From Endozoicomonas sp. GU-1 (lineage in GTDB: Bacteria; Pseudomonadota; Gammaproteobacteria; Pseudomonadales; Endozoicomonadaceae): a DNA stretch of 64,000 nt. The position numbers and the translations under genes were made by a program. Below are positions 16,054 to 25,170 of this stretch, piece after piece. Under the pieces are notes generated by a model, which was not told the origin of the DNA, ran no database searches, and saw only the letters and a program-made list of their open reading frames with translations. The DNA is taken from the NCBI RefSeq assembly GCF_027366395.1, contig NZ_CP114771.1, positions 3,410,001 through 3,474,000 on the forward strand, given 5' to 3'. Each line of letters opens with the position of its first letter. Within the stretch, counting starts at the first letter, position 1.

Positions 16054-17130
16054 ACAGGCATATATGTCCGATTTAGCCATTCCGCCAGGTGAGTATCTGG
16101 AGGAAGTGCTTGAAGAGATGGATATTACCCAGGCTGAATTAGCTCGTAGAATGGGGCGTCCTCCTCAAGCAATCAATGAAATTCTTAAAGGGGGAAAGGC
16201 TATAACCCCGGAAACAGCTCTTCAGCTTGAACAGGTTGTAGGGGTTCCTGCTTATTTTTGGAGCAGTCTTGAGTCGGAGTACCGATTGGTAAAGGCAAAA
16301 GAGGCGGATGCCAAAAATGCGGAGGATGAAATAAAGGTTATCAGTACATATCCTTACGCTGAAATTGCAAAATTAGGGCTTGTGGCAAAGACAAAAAAAG
16401 CCATTGAGAAAGTCAGGGAACTCAGAAAGTTCTTTGGCGTATCATCGCTTTTTCACATTACTGCAGTCAAAGCGTATGAGCCTGCTTTCAGGCAAAATGA
16501 AAGAGATAGCGTATCTCATGAGTCGTTGGCTGCATGGCTCAGGGCCGGACATATTCTTGCATCTAAAAGTAATATGGAACCATTTGATAAGACAAAACTG
16601 CAGGAATTGCTTCCTGTGATAAGAAAACTGACGTTTGAAACAGAACCAGGAAAGCTGTTGACTCAACTGAGTGCAATGCTGGCTAAATGTGGTATTGCTC
16701 TTATTGTGATACCCCACTTTTCAAAAACCTATATCAGTGGTGCTACTTACTGGATGGGCAAGCACAAAGCAGTCGTCATGATGTCATTGAGAGGTAGCTG
16801 GTCTGATATTTTCTGGTTTAGCTTACTACACGAAATTGGCCATATTTTGCTGCATGACAAGAGAATTACCTTCCTGGAAAATGGCACAAAGAATCCCCAA
16901 TACTTAATGCAAGAATCAGAAGCCGATACTTTTCTCAGAACACACTGATTCCTGAAAGTGAGTATCGTGAGTTTCTTGAACATGGTGTTTTTACCAAACA
17001 ATCGATAAGTAGCTTTTCAGAGAAAGTGGGCATTTTTCCGGGAATTATCACCGGGAGGTTGCAACATGATAAAAAGTTGCCACAGACATCACACTTTCAC
17101 CGAATCCGTTTCAAATGGGAAAAAGCCTGA
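16043..17130 (+). pseudogene. higA: HigA-type antitoxin with ImmA/IrrE peptidase domain, frameshifted near the end
   Basis: Residues 10-75 are an XRE helix-turn-helix (IPPGEYLEEVLEEMDITQAE, LARRMGRPPQAINEILKGGK). The later half carries a zinc peptidase box, LLHEIGHILLHDKR. The intact frame ends at 16948 after EADTFLRTH, but the expected conserved end (LIPESEYREFLEHGVFTKQS, then FPGIITGRLQHDKKLP) continues in another frame to 17130. A single missing base at about 16929-16937 (a TTTT run) explains it. The restored length is about 361 residues. The first 301 residues include both domains, so the truncated form might still neutralise HigB. Confidence 0.82.
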
Positions 17131-17235
17131 AATAGAAAATCAGACAATCCTTAAAGCCTGCATTCCTGTTTGGGTGTCTTTGATCGGGCTACTCATCAGC
17201 CAGTGATGGGATATAAATCGCCAAACTTTATGAAA

Positions 17236-17274
17236 TTACTGCCGGTAAAGTTCCTTACCAGCAGTAAGGTTTTT
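17236..17274 (+). terminator. Terminator after higBA
   Basis: TTACTGC (17236) pairs with GCAGTAA (17261), and inside it GGTAA pairs with TTACC; a GGTTTTT run follows. It is about 105 bases past the restored higA stop. Confidence 0.65.
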
Positions 17275-17363
17275 GCGGTGATTTCGTCTCAGAAAAGGCC
17301 GCCCGCCCACGGGTAGCAGGCCCCATCCCTTGTACAGAACCAAACCGGCTTATCGGTGCCGGT

Positions 17364-17688
17364 TCAGTAAGCCCTGCAACCACTCCCGGTAAAAATCACC
17401 TGCTCAAACACCACCGGTAAGTCCGTTTCAAAATGAATCGTAACAAACGCCGGGCAGTCGTCATCACTCGCCGTCCGCTTCCATTTCCATCAGGGTGTAA
17501 CGGTAGGCACCGGTGATCTCCCGGTCCTGGAGACTTTCCGGCAACACACAGATTTTCAGAATCCGGTGGCCCCGGGTGTAGGTAAAGGCAGGGCCGGTAT
17601 CATGGCGATAAGAGATATCCTGAAAGTAATCTGGCATGCGAATACCGATCTCATAATTACCGCCAAACGCTTGCTGATAACACGCCAT
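17364..17688 (-). pseudogene. Hypothetical protein, apparently frameshifted
   Basis: The first 74 residues (MACYQQAFGGNYEIGIRMPD, then GAYRYTLMEMEADGE) stop at 17464. A second coding-like stretch (DDCPAFVTIHFETDLPVVFE) continues in another frame to a stop at 17364. Together they would give about 107 residues. No family is recognised. The stop overlaps a hairpin with arms AACCGGC (17343) and GCCGGTT (17358). Confidence 0.4.
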
Positions 17689-17829
17689 ACTATTCTCTTA
17701 TTATTTCTATAATGGGTTTTAAATCCTTTTCTTCTTTCAGCTTCAACAAAGAGGATAAAAACTGCAAGACTCTACCGCCAAGTCATCGCTGATCGTTGCA
17801 AAACCATTTAATGCTAAAGCAGCAGACTT

Positions 17830-18552
17830 TCAATCACTACGCCCAAACCGTCGGTTACGTTTCTGAAAATCAGCAATAGCGGCATCCAGATCCTGCGCCG
17901 TGAAATCCGGCCAGAGGGTATCGCAGAAATAGAACTCTGCATAAGCACACTGCCACAACAGGAAGTTACTGATCCGCTGTTCGCCGCTGGTGCGAATCAG
18001 CAAATCAACCGGTGGTGCCGATCCAGTGGCCAGGCACTCTTCAATCTGTTCCGGCTGAATCGAAAATGGATCAAGATCCTGCGTTTTCACTGTGGCTGCC
18101 AGCTGTCGGAATGCCCGGGTAATATCCCACTGACCGCCATAATTCACCGCCACCATCAGAGTCATTGCACGACAATGCTGTGTCGCTTCTTCGCACTGCT
18201 CAATGGCTGCCTGAATTTGCGGGCTCAGTGCTGAAATATCACCAATAATCTTCAAGCGGATATCGTATTCCGTTAGCTTCAGGGCTTCCTTCTTCAACGC
18301 ATTCAGCAATATCTGCATCAAACCGGTCACTTCCGCTACCGGCCTTCGCCAGTTCTCACTGGAAAAGGCAAACAGCGTAAGGTACGGAATCCTCAACTCC
18401 CGACACTGTTTGATCACCTCCCTGACCGTGTTCAGCGCAGCCTTATGCCCGGACAAGCTTGGTAACAACTTGTGCCGGGCCCAGCGGTTATTACCATCCA
18501 TGATAATGGCAATATGTTCTGGCAGTTTTGGGGCGGGGTCGGATATAGGCAT
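17830..18552 (-). CDS. uppS: Undecaprenyl diphosphate synthase (cis-prenyltransferase)
   Basis: 240 residues, normal length. Conserved regions: HIAIIMDGNNRWA with the catalytic Asp, SGHKAALNTVREVIKQC, LTLFAFSSENWRRP, VAVNYGGQWDI, and the RTSGEQRISNFLLWQCAYAE signature. It makes the C55 lipid that carries cell-wall and exopolysaccharide units. In many gammaproteobacteria uppS lies with frr and cdsA; here it stands alone beside an exopolysaccharide locus and may be an extra copy serving it. That role is inferred. Confidence 0.93.
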   Translation of the reverse strand: MPISDPAPKLPEHIAIIMDGNNRWARHKLLPSLSGHKAALNTVREVIKQCRELRIPYLTLFAFSSENWRRPVAEVTGLMQILLNALKKEALKLTEYDIRLKIIGDISALSPQIQAAIEQCEEATQHCRAMTLMVAVNYGGQWDITRAFRQLAATVKTQDLDPFSIQPEQIEECLATGSAPPVDLLIRTSGEQRISNFLLWQCAYAEFYFCDTLWPDFTAQDLDAAIADFQKRNRRFGRSD

Positions 18553-18631
18553 AAGTGAGAGCGTTAAATCAGATCAACATCACGGGGGATTTACCAGGGT
18601 GGGAATACGAAGTGTAGCAAGAAAAAGGTTG

Positions 18632-18704
18632 GCCACGGAGACACTGAGACACGGAGAAAAGCTTTTTATTTAAGTCTTTCTCCGTGCCTCCGTGTCTCCG
18701 TGGC
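18632..18704. repeat. Palindromic repeat family B, copy 1
   Basis: An inverted repeat with arms starting GCCACGGAGACAC and ending GTGTCTCCGTGGC, and a short inner spacer. It lies between uppS and the next gene. A second copy lies at 19450-19502. Confidence 0.85.
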
Positions 18705-18762
18705 AAAAAAACATTTCGTAACTTTACCAGAAAGAGAGTGCTAAGCCAGGAAGCAAAGCACC

Positions 18763-19287
18763 TCAGTTCGGGCTAATCGCAGGCGGCCGGTCGCTGGAGC
18801 CGGAATTGGCCGGAGGCGGTGGTGGCGGAAGCTGGGCAGCAGGCACTTCCGTCTGTTCTGCTTCCACGGTTTCTGCTTCAGTTTCTGTGGTTTGAGTCTG
18901 TGCCAGCTGTTCAGCATCAGTAGCTGCCTGGTTAATAGCAGCCTGCATTGCTGCATCACCTTCAGTGGCTGCCAAGGCTGCACTGACAATCGTTGCACTT
19001 TGGCCAGGAGCCTGGGAAATGGCAACAGCAACAATCTGCGCTGCCTGCTCCGGAAAGGCTTTAATCGCCGCAGAAATCAGTGAAGCCAACAGTTCCGGCT
19101 GACCTTGCAGTTTGACAGCCGCCGCAGAAATCACCGCTTCAATGGATTGGGTACCGCTTTGCATCGCTTTGGTCAATGCCTGTTCAGCTGGCATGGTGAC
19201 CAGGTCCTGCGCCAGATCCGCCTGGGCGGTGCCTGCGAGGGCAGCCATCGCCAGCGCAGTGGAGGCAAGTATGAGTCTTGGTTTCAT
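18763..19287 (-). CDS. Small exported Ala-rich protein with Pro-rich C-terminus
   Basis: 174 residues from the ATG at 19287. A signal peptide is clear (MKPRLILASTALAMAALAGT, AQA cleavage site). The mature part has alanine-rich helical repeats of the form PELLASLISAAIKAFPEQAA and QIVAVAISQAPGQSATIVSA. An acidic Gln/Thr/Glu stretch and a PPPPPP tail follow. A periplasmic or envelope location is expected. Its position at the head of the exopolysaccharide region is suggestive only. Confidence 0.6.
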   Translation of the reverse strand: MKPRLILASTALAMAALAGTAQADLAQDLVTMPAEQALTKAMQSGTQSIEAVISAAAVKLQGQPELLASLISAAIKAFPEQAAQIVAVAISQAPGQSATIVSAALAATEGDAAMQAAINQAATDAEQLAQTQTTETEAETVEAEQTEVPAAQLPPPPPPANSGSSDRPPAISPN

Positions 19288-19389
19288 CGTTGTTCCTTTA
19301 ATGTGTTGCAGTAACCCCATTCTGAATGTCCGTTATCACTAACAGCCATCCGAAAATCAATGACGGCCAGCTTTTCAGAAGAGTGGTCC

Positions 19390-19537
19390 ACTTAGGAACT
19401 GTCCTGAAATAACGTCCCCCATTTCCGATATTCGGGAAAGAAAAACCTTGCCACGGAGACACGGAGAAAAGCTTTTCCTCTGTGTCTCCGTGCCTCCGTG
19501 GCAACAAGTGGAAGTTATTCAGGGACAGTTCCTTAAC
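19390..19537. repeat. MITE-like composite element (family D) enclosing a family B palindrome
   Basis: Terminal inverted repeats: TTAGGAACTGTCCTGAAATA at 19392 and, on the other strand, TTAAGGAACTGTCCCTGAAT from 19536. Between them lies a family B palindrome (19450-19502, GCCACGGAGACACGGAG with its complement). There is no coding capacity. The same ends recur at 24801-24953 around a different core. Confidence 0.8.
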
Positions 19538-19787
19538 TCTCTGCGCCTTTTTATACAGCAACTATTGCACTCATATATATAGGTAGAGACAGTGGTGGAA
19601 ATTATATTGACCCATCGCCTACAATACAAACCCTTAAAAAAGTCAATTGGCGTCTATCAATTAATCCCTGCCACCCGTAGAATGCATAGGTTTATGGGAT
19701 CGATGTCACATTTTCCCTATTCATCTTCCAGCCACGGTAACAGATCCATGCCTGGTAAGCACAGCCAGTTTGAGGTAGAGAGTTAAA

Positions 19788-20981
19788 ATGAGGGAGTTTA
19801 ATCAGCTTGGCCTGGCCATCGTGCTGGCCGGTTATGGCATGAGCGCGGTGGCTGCCGTAGAAGACGCAGGTCATATTAACCTGGGCCCGGTAGAGATGAC
19901 ACCGATGGCCAGCGCCGGTATCGGCTATGACGATAATGTTTACCGTGAAGGCGAAGGTGATCTGGCGGATAAGGGATCCACAGTTTATAAGCTGAATGCC
20001 GAAGCTGAGTTCAAAGCTCAAACCGGCCTCAGCACCTACGCAGCAACCCTGGCAGCCCGAAATACCAGCTACTCCAGTCAGTCAGACGCGAACTTTACCG
20101 ATGTTGGCGTTAAGGGTGATATCCACCAGGAATTTAACAGCCGTAACCGGTTAGATGCCAAATTTGACGTTGGCCGTTATCACGATGCCGGTTCTACCGT
20201 AAATGGTGATATTGATAAAGCTGCCCCGGAATACGACAAAACCCAGGGCAGCCTGAAATATGGCTTTGGTTCCCTTGAGGCGCTGATGCGTGCTGACCTG
20301 TTCGGCAGCTACGACAAGAAAAACTACAATGCCGGTGGCCAAGACAGAAAAACCACCGAGTATGGTGCCACTGGCTACTACCAGTTTATGCCCAAAACCA
20401 GTGCCCTGGTAGAAATCAAGGAACGCAAGCTGGACTATACGCAACAGCAAAATGCCGCATACGATATCACCAGTTACCTGCTGGGTCTGAACTGGGAAGC
20501 CACCGCCAAAAGCAACGGTTATGCCAAGCTGGGTCGCCGTTACCGTGATGCCACCGGCACTGACCGCCAGGGTTATACCGGTTGGGAAGTGGGCGTAAGC
20601 TACCTGCCAGTGGATTACTCCTTAATTCAGCTGAGTACCACCCGTGACTACGGCCTGGAATCAGACAACCCGGCTGAAGCAGACTTTACCCAGGGCACCA
20701 CAACCCGTCTGACCTGGCAACATCAGTGGACCGGTAAAATCAGTACCCGTGCCAACTACAGCTACTCAGATGAAGAAGTACAGGGCAGCAGCGGCATCAC
20801 CAAAAAAGACAGAACCGTAAACCAGCTGGGTCTGGCGGTAGACTGGAACGTAAAACGCAACATCAAAGTCTCGGCTTCCTGGCAGCACACCAACCGTGAT
20901 GAAGCCGACAAGAACGGCTTTACCGATGCGGAAGACTATAAGAGAAACTACTACATGCTCTCTGGTACCCTTGCGCTGTAA
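19788..20981 (+). CDS. Outer-membrane beta-barrel protein of the exopolysaccharide locus
   Basis: 397 residues with an N-terminal signal (LGLAIVLAGYGMSAVAA). The rest has alternating polar/hydrophobic strands rich in Tyr, Gly and Asp (SAGIGYDDNVYRE, GYTGWEVGVSYLPVDYSLIQ) and ends in a strand, MLSGTLAL. This fits the BBP2/OMP_b-brl_2 type barrels found with Wza-like genes in exopolysaccharide clusters. It is the first gene of the locus, upstream of the Wza- and Wzc-like genes, and may help polymer cross the outer membrane. Confidence 0.72.
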   Translation: MREFNQLGLAIVLAGYGMSAVAAVEDAGHINLGPVEMTPMASAGIGYDDNVYREGEGDLADKGSTVYKLNAEAEFKAQTGLSTYAATLAARNTSYSSQSDANFTDVGVKGDIHQEFNSRNRLDAKFDVGRYHDAGSTVNGDIDKAAPEYDKTQGSLKYGFGSLEALMRADLFGSYDKKNYNAGGQDRKTTEYGATGYYQFMPKTSALVEIKERKLDYTQQQNAAYDITSYLLGLNWEATAKSNGYAKLGRRYRDATGTDRQGYTGWEVGVSYLPVDYSLIQLSTTRDYGLESDNPAEADFTQGTTTRLTWQHQWTGKISTRANYSYSDEEVQGSSGITKKDRTVNQLGLAVDWNVKRNIKVSASWQHTNRDEADKNGFTDAEDYKRNYYMLSGTLAL

Positions 20982-20997
20982 AGATTTAAGCTTTGCA

Positions 20998-21090
20998 CCA
21001 CAAAGGCACAAAGACACAAAGGTTTTTTTTGGTTGTTCTCACGCTTCGCGTGGAACAAACCAATCTTTTTCTTCCTTTGTGTCTTTGTGC
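20998..21090. repeat. Palindromic repeat family A, copy 1
   Basis: Left arm CCACAAAGGCACAAAGACAC at 20998; right arm CTTTGTGTCTTTGTGC ending at 21090 and continuing into a small palindrome around CCGCCATGGATGGCGG (21092-21107). It lies between the barrel gene and the export gene. Confidence 0.88.
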
Positions 21091-21290
21091 GACCGCCATG
21101 GATGGCGGAAGTGCCGGTGTTGTCGGGAACATTCACCGGCCCTTTGTGGTTCAACCAGTCTTTTAGCAAAGTTGGTGAACAAAAGCAGGCTGGTGTAATA
21201 TCCCGCCTGCTTTTCTATTCAGGACTTCTTTTCACCCATCTCCTCAGTCAATCCCCATCCCTTTCAGGAGATTTCAGTCGGGTTTATACA

Positions 21291-21863
21291 ATGATCTCTG
21301 AACGATACTTACTCAACCCTGCACGGCGACTGACGACTATAACCGGTCTACTGCTACTAATGGTCTTTAGCTCCACGCTGCTGGCCGCTGAGCCCATGAG
21401 CCTGTCCCGCTACAAACTGGGCGCAGGGGATAAAATCATGATCTCCGTCTACGGAGAAGAGGGAATGGAAAAAGAATTGATCTTGACGGATGCGGGCAGC
21501 ATTTCTTACCCCTTCCTGGGTGAGTTCCGCGCCAAGGGCCTGACTCTGGGCGAGCTGGAAAAGTTGATTACCGAAAAATTGAAAGACGGCTATTACATCG
21601 ACCCACGGGTCAGCGTCACCATGATGGAGTATCGCAAATTCTTTGTCTCTGGCGAGGTCAAGGAGCCGGGCGGCTTTGCCTTTGAGCCGGGCCTGACCCT
21701 GGAAAAAGCCGTAGCACTGGCAGGTGGCTTTACCCAGCGAGCCTCCAAAAAAGGAATCACCGTCACCCGTGAGGAAAACGGCAAAGCGGTAGAACGAACT
21801 CTGTCCTTAAATGACTCGGTTCTGCCTGGCGACATAATCACCGTCAGCGAGAGCTTCTTTTAA
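21291..21863 (+). CDS. wza: Polysaccharide export protein (Wza/VpsM type)
   Basis: 190 residues from the ATG at 21291; the longer upstream frame reads through a family A repeat and is rejected. After a signal peptide (LLLLMVFSSTLLAAEP) comes the Poly_export motif YKLGAGDKIMISVYGEEGME, then an SLBB-like segment (FFVSGEVKEPGGFAFEPGLT). No lipobox Cys is evident, and the protein is shorter than Wza of E. coli (about 380), as in VpsM-like exporters. It would form the periplasmic/outer-membrane channel with the Wzc-like kinase that follows. Confidence 0.88.
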   Translation: MISERYLLNPARRLTTITGLLLLMVFSSTLLAAEPMSLSRYKLGAGDKIMISVYGEEGMEKELILTDAGSISYPFLGEFRAKGLTLGELEKLITEKLKDGYYIDPRVSVTMMEYRKFFVSGEVKEPGGFAFEPGLTLEKAVALAGGFTQRASKKGITVTREENGKAVERTLSLNDSVLPGDIITVSESFF

Positions 21864-21874
21864 TTTTTTTTGAA

Positions 21875-21970
21875 CCACAAAGGCACAAAGACACAAAGAA
21901 GAGCAAGAGACTGGTAAGAGCAAAGCTCTTACAAAAAAAGCTTTTCCTTTGTGTCTTTGTGCCTTTGTGG
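21875..21970. repeat. Palindromic repeat family A, copy 2
   Basis: A 96-bp inverted repeat between wza and wzc. Arms start CCACAAAGGCACAAAGACAC and end GTGTCTTTGTGCCTTTGTGG; a small inner hairpin has GTAAGAGC and GCTCTTAC. Confidence 0.92.
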
Positions 21971-22009
21971 TGAAAATCTTTTCCCCCGCCCCCCATAATT
22001 TGAACCGCT

Positions 22010-24223
22010 ATGAACACAGAAACCAGACAGGCATCATCGCCACCCGCAGCCCCGGCCAAAACAAGGCTGCCCCAGGACGAAGAGATTATCGACCTTCGCC
22101 AGATCTTCCATGTGCTCAACAGCCATCGCTGGGCCATTATCGGTTTTACCGCAGCAGTTACTCTTGTGGCCATTCTTGTGGTGTTCTCCATGACACCCAT
22201 CTACCAGGCCACCGCCACCCTGCAAATCGAGCAGGAACAGGCCAAAGTGCTCTCCATTGAAGAGGTCTATGGCATTGATGGTGGTACCGACAGCTATCTC
22301 AACACTCAGTTTGAGGTGCTGAAATCCCGTGGCGTGCTGGAAAAGGTAGTCAACAAACTTGATCTGCTGAACAACCCGGAGTTCAACGGCCGCCTGAAAG
22401 AAGCTCCCTGGTACGCAGGCATGCTGGACTGGCGCAGCTGGTTCGGCCTGAAGGAGCCGGAAGCACCGGAAGATCCGGGCATGATCATGCGCGATACCAT
22501 CAATACACTGGCGGCCAGTGTCTCCATTGAGCCGGTGCGCAAAACCCAGATCGTAAAAATCCATGCCCAGTCCGAGAACCCGCAGCTGGCGGCAAAAATC
22601 GCCAACGCCATTGCCAATGCCTATATCGAATCCTATATGGAGTCGAAACTGGCCCTGACCCTGAACGCCACCGACTGGATGCAGGGCCGTATGGGTGAAC
22701 TCTCCGAAAAACTGAAAGTAGCGGAAGAAGAGCTACAGGATTACCGGGAACAGGAAAACCTGATCGAACTGGAAGGGGTACTCAATGCCTCCAGTGATGA
22801 ACTGAAAGCCCTGACCAATGCCCTCGTGCAGGTGCGCAGCAAGCTTGCAGTTTCTGAGAATATCTATAAACAGATCCGTTCCGGGGCAATGCGCAAAGGT
22901 GATAGCCAGTCCCTGCAAGCGGTACTTAAACATCCTTTAATCCAAAACCTGAAGCAGGAAGAATCGAAAGTGGAGAGACTGGTTACGGATCTCTCCCGGC
23001 GTTACGGCCCTAAACACCCGCAAATGATCTCGGCAAAGTCCGAGCTGGAAAGCATCCGTCAGAATATGAATCTGCAGATTGGTAATATTGTCGCAGGGGT
23101 AGAGCGGGAATACGAAATCGACAAGGCCAATGAGCGCAGCCTCTCTGCCGCAGTAGATGAGCTGAAGCAGCGCATCCAGATAACTAACCGCAAAGAGTTC
23201 CGCCTGCGTGCTTTGGAGCGTGAGGTTCAGACTAATAAAGACCTGTACGATGCCTTCTTCAAACGGATTCAGGAAACCTCGGCTACCAGCGATCTGCAAA
23301 CCGCCAACGCCCGCATAGTGGATAAAGCCTTTACGCCAAAAACCCCAGTCAAACCCAAGAAAAAGCTGATTGTTGCCGTGGCCATGCTGATGGGCTTGCT
23401 GATCTCCTGCGGAATCGCCTTCCTGCTGGAGATGCTCAACAATACCATCCGCACCACCCGGGATGTGGAAGAAAAACTCAATCTTCCGGTACTTGGAGTA
23501 TTACCCAAACTAACCGACAAAACGGTGCTGGACCATGTGTTCAACCTGTTTACCGATAAACAGCAGGCTGCCTTTGGCGAAGCGGTGCGCACCATCCGAA
23601 CCAGTGTCAACCTGACCGCCATGGATCAGCAGCACCGGCTGTTTGCGGTTACCTCCACAGTACCCGGTGAGGGCAAATCCTCCGTAGCCTCCAACCTGGC
23701 GCTTTCTCTGGGACAACTGGGCAAAACCCTGCTGATCGACTGCGACCTGCGCCGCCCGGTGGTAGGTAAAAACTTCCATATAAAAGGTGGTTCAGTGGGT
23801 CTGGCAAACTTATTAGCCGGTACGGCCAATGTCAACGAGGCGGTTCACAAGCTGGAAGGCATTGATGCCATCCCCTGTGGTATGGTGCCACCCAATCCAC
23901 AAGAACTGCTCTCTACGGAACGGTTTGCCGCCTTGCTGAAAAAACTACGGGAGCATTACGACTACGTGGTGCTGGACTGCCCGCCGGTACAGAACGTCAG
24001 CGATGTGTTGATGGTCTCCCGCCATTGTGACGGCTTAGTCTACGTGGTTGAAGCAGGCCGTATGCAGTCTAATGCAGTAAGTGCCGCCGTAGGTCGGCTG
24101 CTTCAGGCCAGGGCATCAGTTACCGGAGCGGTGCTGAACAAGATCAACCCCAAAGCCAAAGATACCTATGGCTATAACCAGGGGTATTACGATTCTACCG
24201 GTTACTATTCCGGAGCTTCCTGA
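22010..24223 (+). CDS. wzc: Polysaccharide co-polymerase and tyrosine autokinase (Wzc type)
   Basis: 737 residues. An N-terminal Wzz domain with a first membrane segment (IIGFTAAVTLVAILVVFSMT), a long periplasmic coiled coil (about 200-420) and a second membrane segment (LIVAVAMLMGLLISCGIAFL) precede the BY-kinase. The kinase has Walker A in STVPGEGKSSVASNLALSLG, Walker A' in LLIDCDLRRP and Walker B in YVVLDCPPV. The C-terminus is Tyr-rich (DTYGYNQGYYDSTGYYSG), the usual autophosphorylation cluster. It controls chain length and export with Wza. The PHP phosphatase at 51119 is its likely counterpart. Confidence 0.95.
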   Translation: MNTETRQASSPPAAPAKTRLPQDEEIIDLRQIFHVLNSHRWAIIGFTAAVTLVAILVVFSMTPIYQATATLQIEQEQAKVLSIEEVYGIDGGTDSYLNTQFEVLKSRGVLEKVVNKLDLLNNPEFNGRLKEAPWYAGMLDWRSWFGLKEPEAPEDPGMIMRDTINTLAASVSIEPVRKTQIVKIHAQSENPQLAAKIANAIANAYIESYMESKLALTLNATDWMQGRMGELSEKLKVAEEELQDYREQENLIELEGVLNASSDELKALTNALVQVRSKLAVSENIYKQIRSGAMRKGDSQSLQAVLKHPLIQNLKQEESKVERLVTDLSRRYGPKHPQMISAKSELESIRQNMNLQIGNIVAGVEREYEIDKANERSLSAAVDELKQRIQITNRKEFRLRALEREVQTNKDLYDAFFKRIQETSATSDLQTANARIVDKAFTPKTPVKPKKKLIVAVAMLMGLLISCGIAFLLEMLNNTIRTTRDVEEKLNLPVLGVLPKLTDKTVLDHVFNLFTDKQQAAFGEAVRTIRTSVNLTAMDQQHRLFAVTSTVPGEGKSSVASNLALSLGQLGKTLLIDCDLRRPVVGKNFHIKGGSVGLANLLAGTANVNEAVHKLEGIDAIPCGMVPPNPQELLSTERFAALLKKLREHYDYVVLDCPPVQNVSDVLMVSRHCDGLVYVVEAGRMQSNAVSAAVGRLLQARASVTGAVLNKINPKAKDTYGYNQGYYDSTGYYSGAS

Positions 24224-24236
24224 GGCTTTCAGCGCT

Positions 24237-24315
24237 ACCCGCCGCCCGCTTCCCGCTACCCGAAAAAGATAAAAGACTAATGCTTTTACGGGAGGCGGAC
24301 AGCGGGCGGCGGAAA
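24237..24315. repeat. Palindromic repeat family C, copy 1
   Basis: GC-rich arms (CCGCCGCCCGCTTCCCG and, near 24290-24312, CGGGAGGCGG and AGCGGGCGGCGG) flank an AT-rich centre, AAAAAGATAAAAG. Related copies are at 24850-24912, 41821-41904 and 50491-50563. Confidence 0.75.
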
Positions 24316-24773
24316 GCGAGCTTATATTCTGAAACTCAAAACCAGCGCCTAAATATAATAACATTGTCTAATAATCAAACAGTGCCTCAATCACTGGTTA
24401 CATCCGAAAAAATCACCGATTAAAAATAATCAGATGCCCTGCAGGGCATAAGTAGCGATACTTTCGTAAAAACAGACAGCTACGGAAAATGCCGCAAGCT
24501 ACAGTAATTCTTCGGATGATGTGTCGGCTTAACCCGGCTTGCATTATAGTTTTATCGTCGTAGAATAAATCGCCGTTATCTACAGGCCATACGCTGGCCC
24601 AGTCTTATTTTCTACTCCTGCTGCTCTATATACCGTCCATTGGTTTAAAAGACCGATGAGGCTTTTGATTTAGCGTGAATTTGGTTTTAAGCATCAACTC
24701 ACTAAAAACCGAAGGCATGGCAGTTACACTACAGCCTGAACCCTGGTCGTTTCGATAAGAGCCTGAATCGGTG

Positions 24774-24785
24774 GGCGGTAGCGTG
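24774..24785 (+). promoter_or_regulatory. ops element (RfaH recruitment site)
   Basis: GGCGGTAGCGTG matches the core ops sequence of JUMPstart leaders. In enterobacteria this pauses RNA polymerase and recruits RfaH so that long surface-polysaccharide operons are transcribed to the end. It lies about 390 bases before ugd on the correct strand. The wider JUMPstart consensus upstream is only loosely recognisable. No rfaH gene is in the window. Confidence 0.72.
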
Positions 24786-24800
24786 GGGGGGGGGGGGCTC

Positions 24801-24953
24801 CACTTAGGAATTCTCCCGGAATAACTTCATCATTTTATTGAGCCCGGGAAAATACCGCCGGCCGCTCCCCGCAAAAGCACAAGTGGTTCCAGCTTTTCGG
24901 GAAGCGGGTAGCGACTGTAGAAATGTCGAAGTTATTTCAGGACAGCTCCTTAC
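24801..24953. repeat. MITE-like composite element (family D) enclosing a family C palindrome
   Basis: Ends TTAGGAATTCTCCCGGAATA (24803) and, at 24931-24953, GTTATTTCAGGACAGCTCCT are imperfect inverted repeats related to those of the element at 19390. The core here is a family C-like palindrome (GCTCCCCGCAAAAGC, TTTTCGGGAAGCGGG) instead of family B. Confidence 0.7.
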
Positions 24954-25170
24954 CATGAAGAGATCAAGTATTCACTTCCTCTCCACGGACTAAACAAAAG
25001 CCGCAGTAGTAAAAAACTCAGTGCCTTTGTGCGACCACCATGGATGGTGGAAGTGTCGATTATGCACGCCAGCATGAATGCAGGTGGTAGAGTAACGCAT
25101 GGAGCAGTTATCGAAGAGCAATCATAGACCCTTCGTGGCAAAACAATCTTCCTCGTCTGGTTTGACTCCA

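Larger units (their letters stand above)
24224..25170. other. Intergenic regulatory region between wzc and ugd
   Basis: About 950 bases without a gene. It contains a family C palindrome (24237-24315), an AT-rich stretch with no recognised signal (24316-24770), the ops element (24774-24785), a 13-G tract (24785-24797), a composite MITE-like element (24801-24953) and a half copy of the family A repeat with a palindrome around CCACCATGGATGGTGG (25021-25050). The stretch 24430-24560 has short inverted segments, but I cannot assign a riboswitch. Confidence 0.6.

Noticed and set aside
24430-24560. Possible riboswitch in the leader before ugd
   Set aside because: Short inverted segments exist, but neither the c-di-GMP nor any other riboswitch consensus I know could be fitted.
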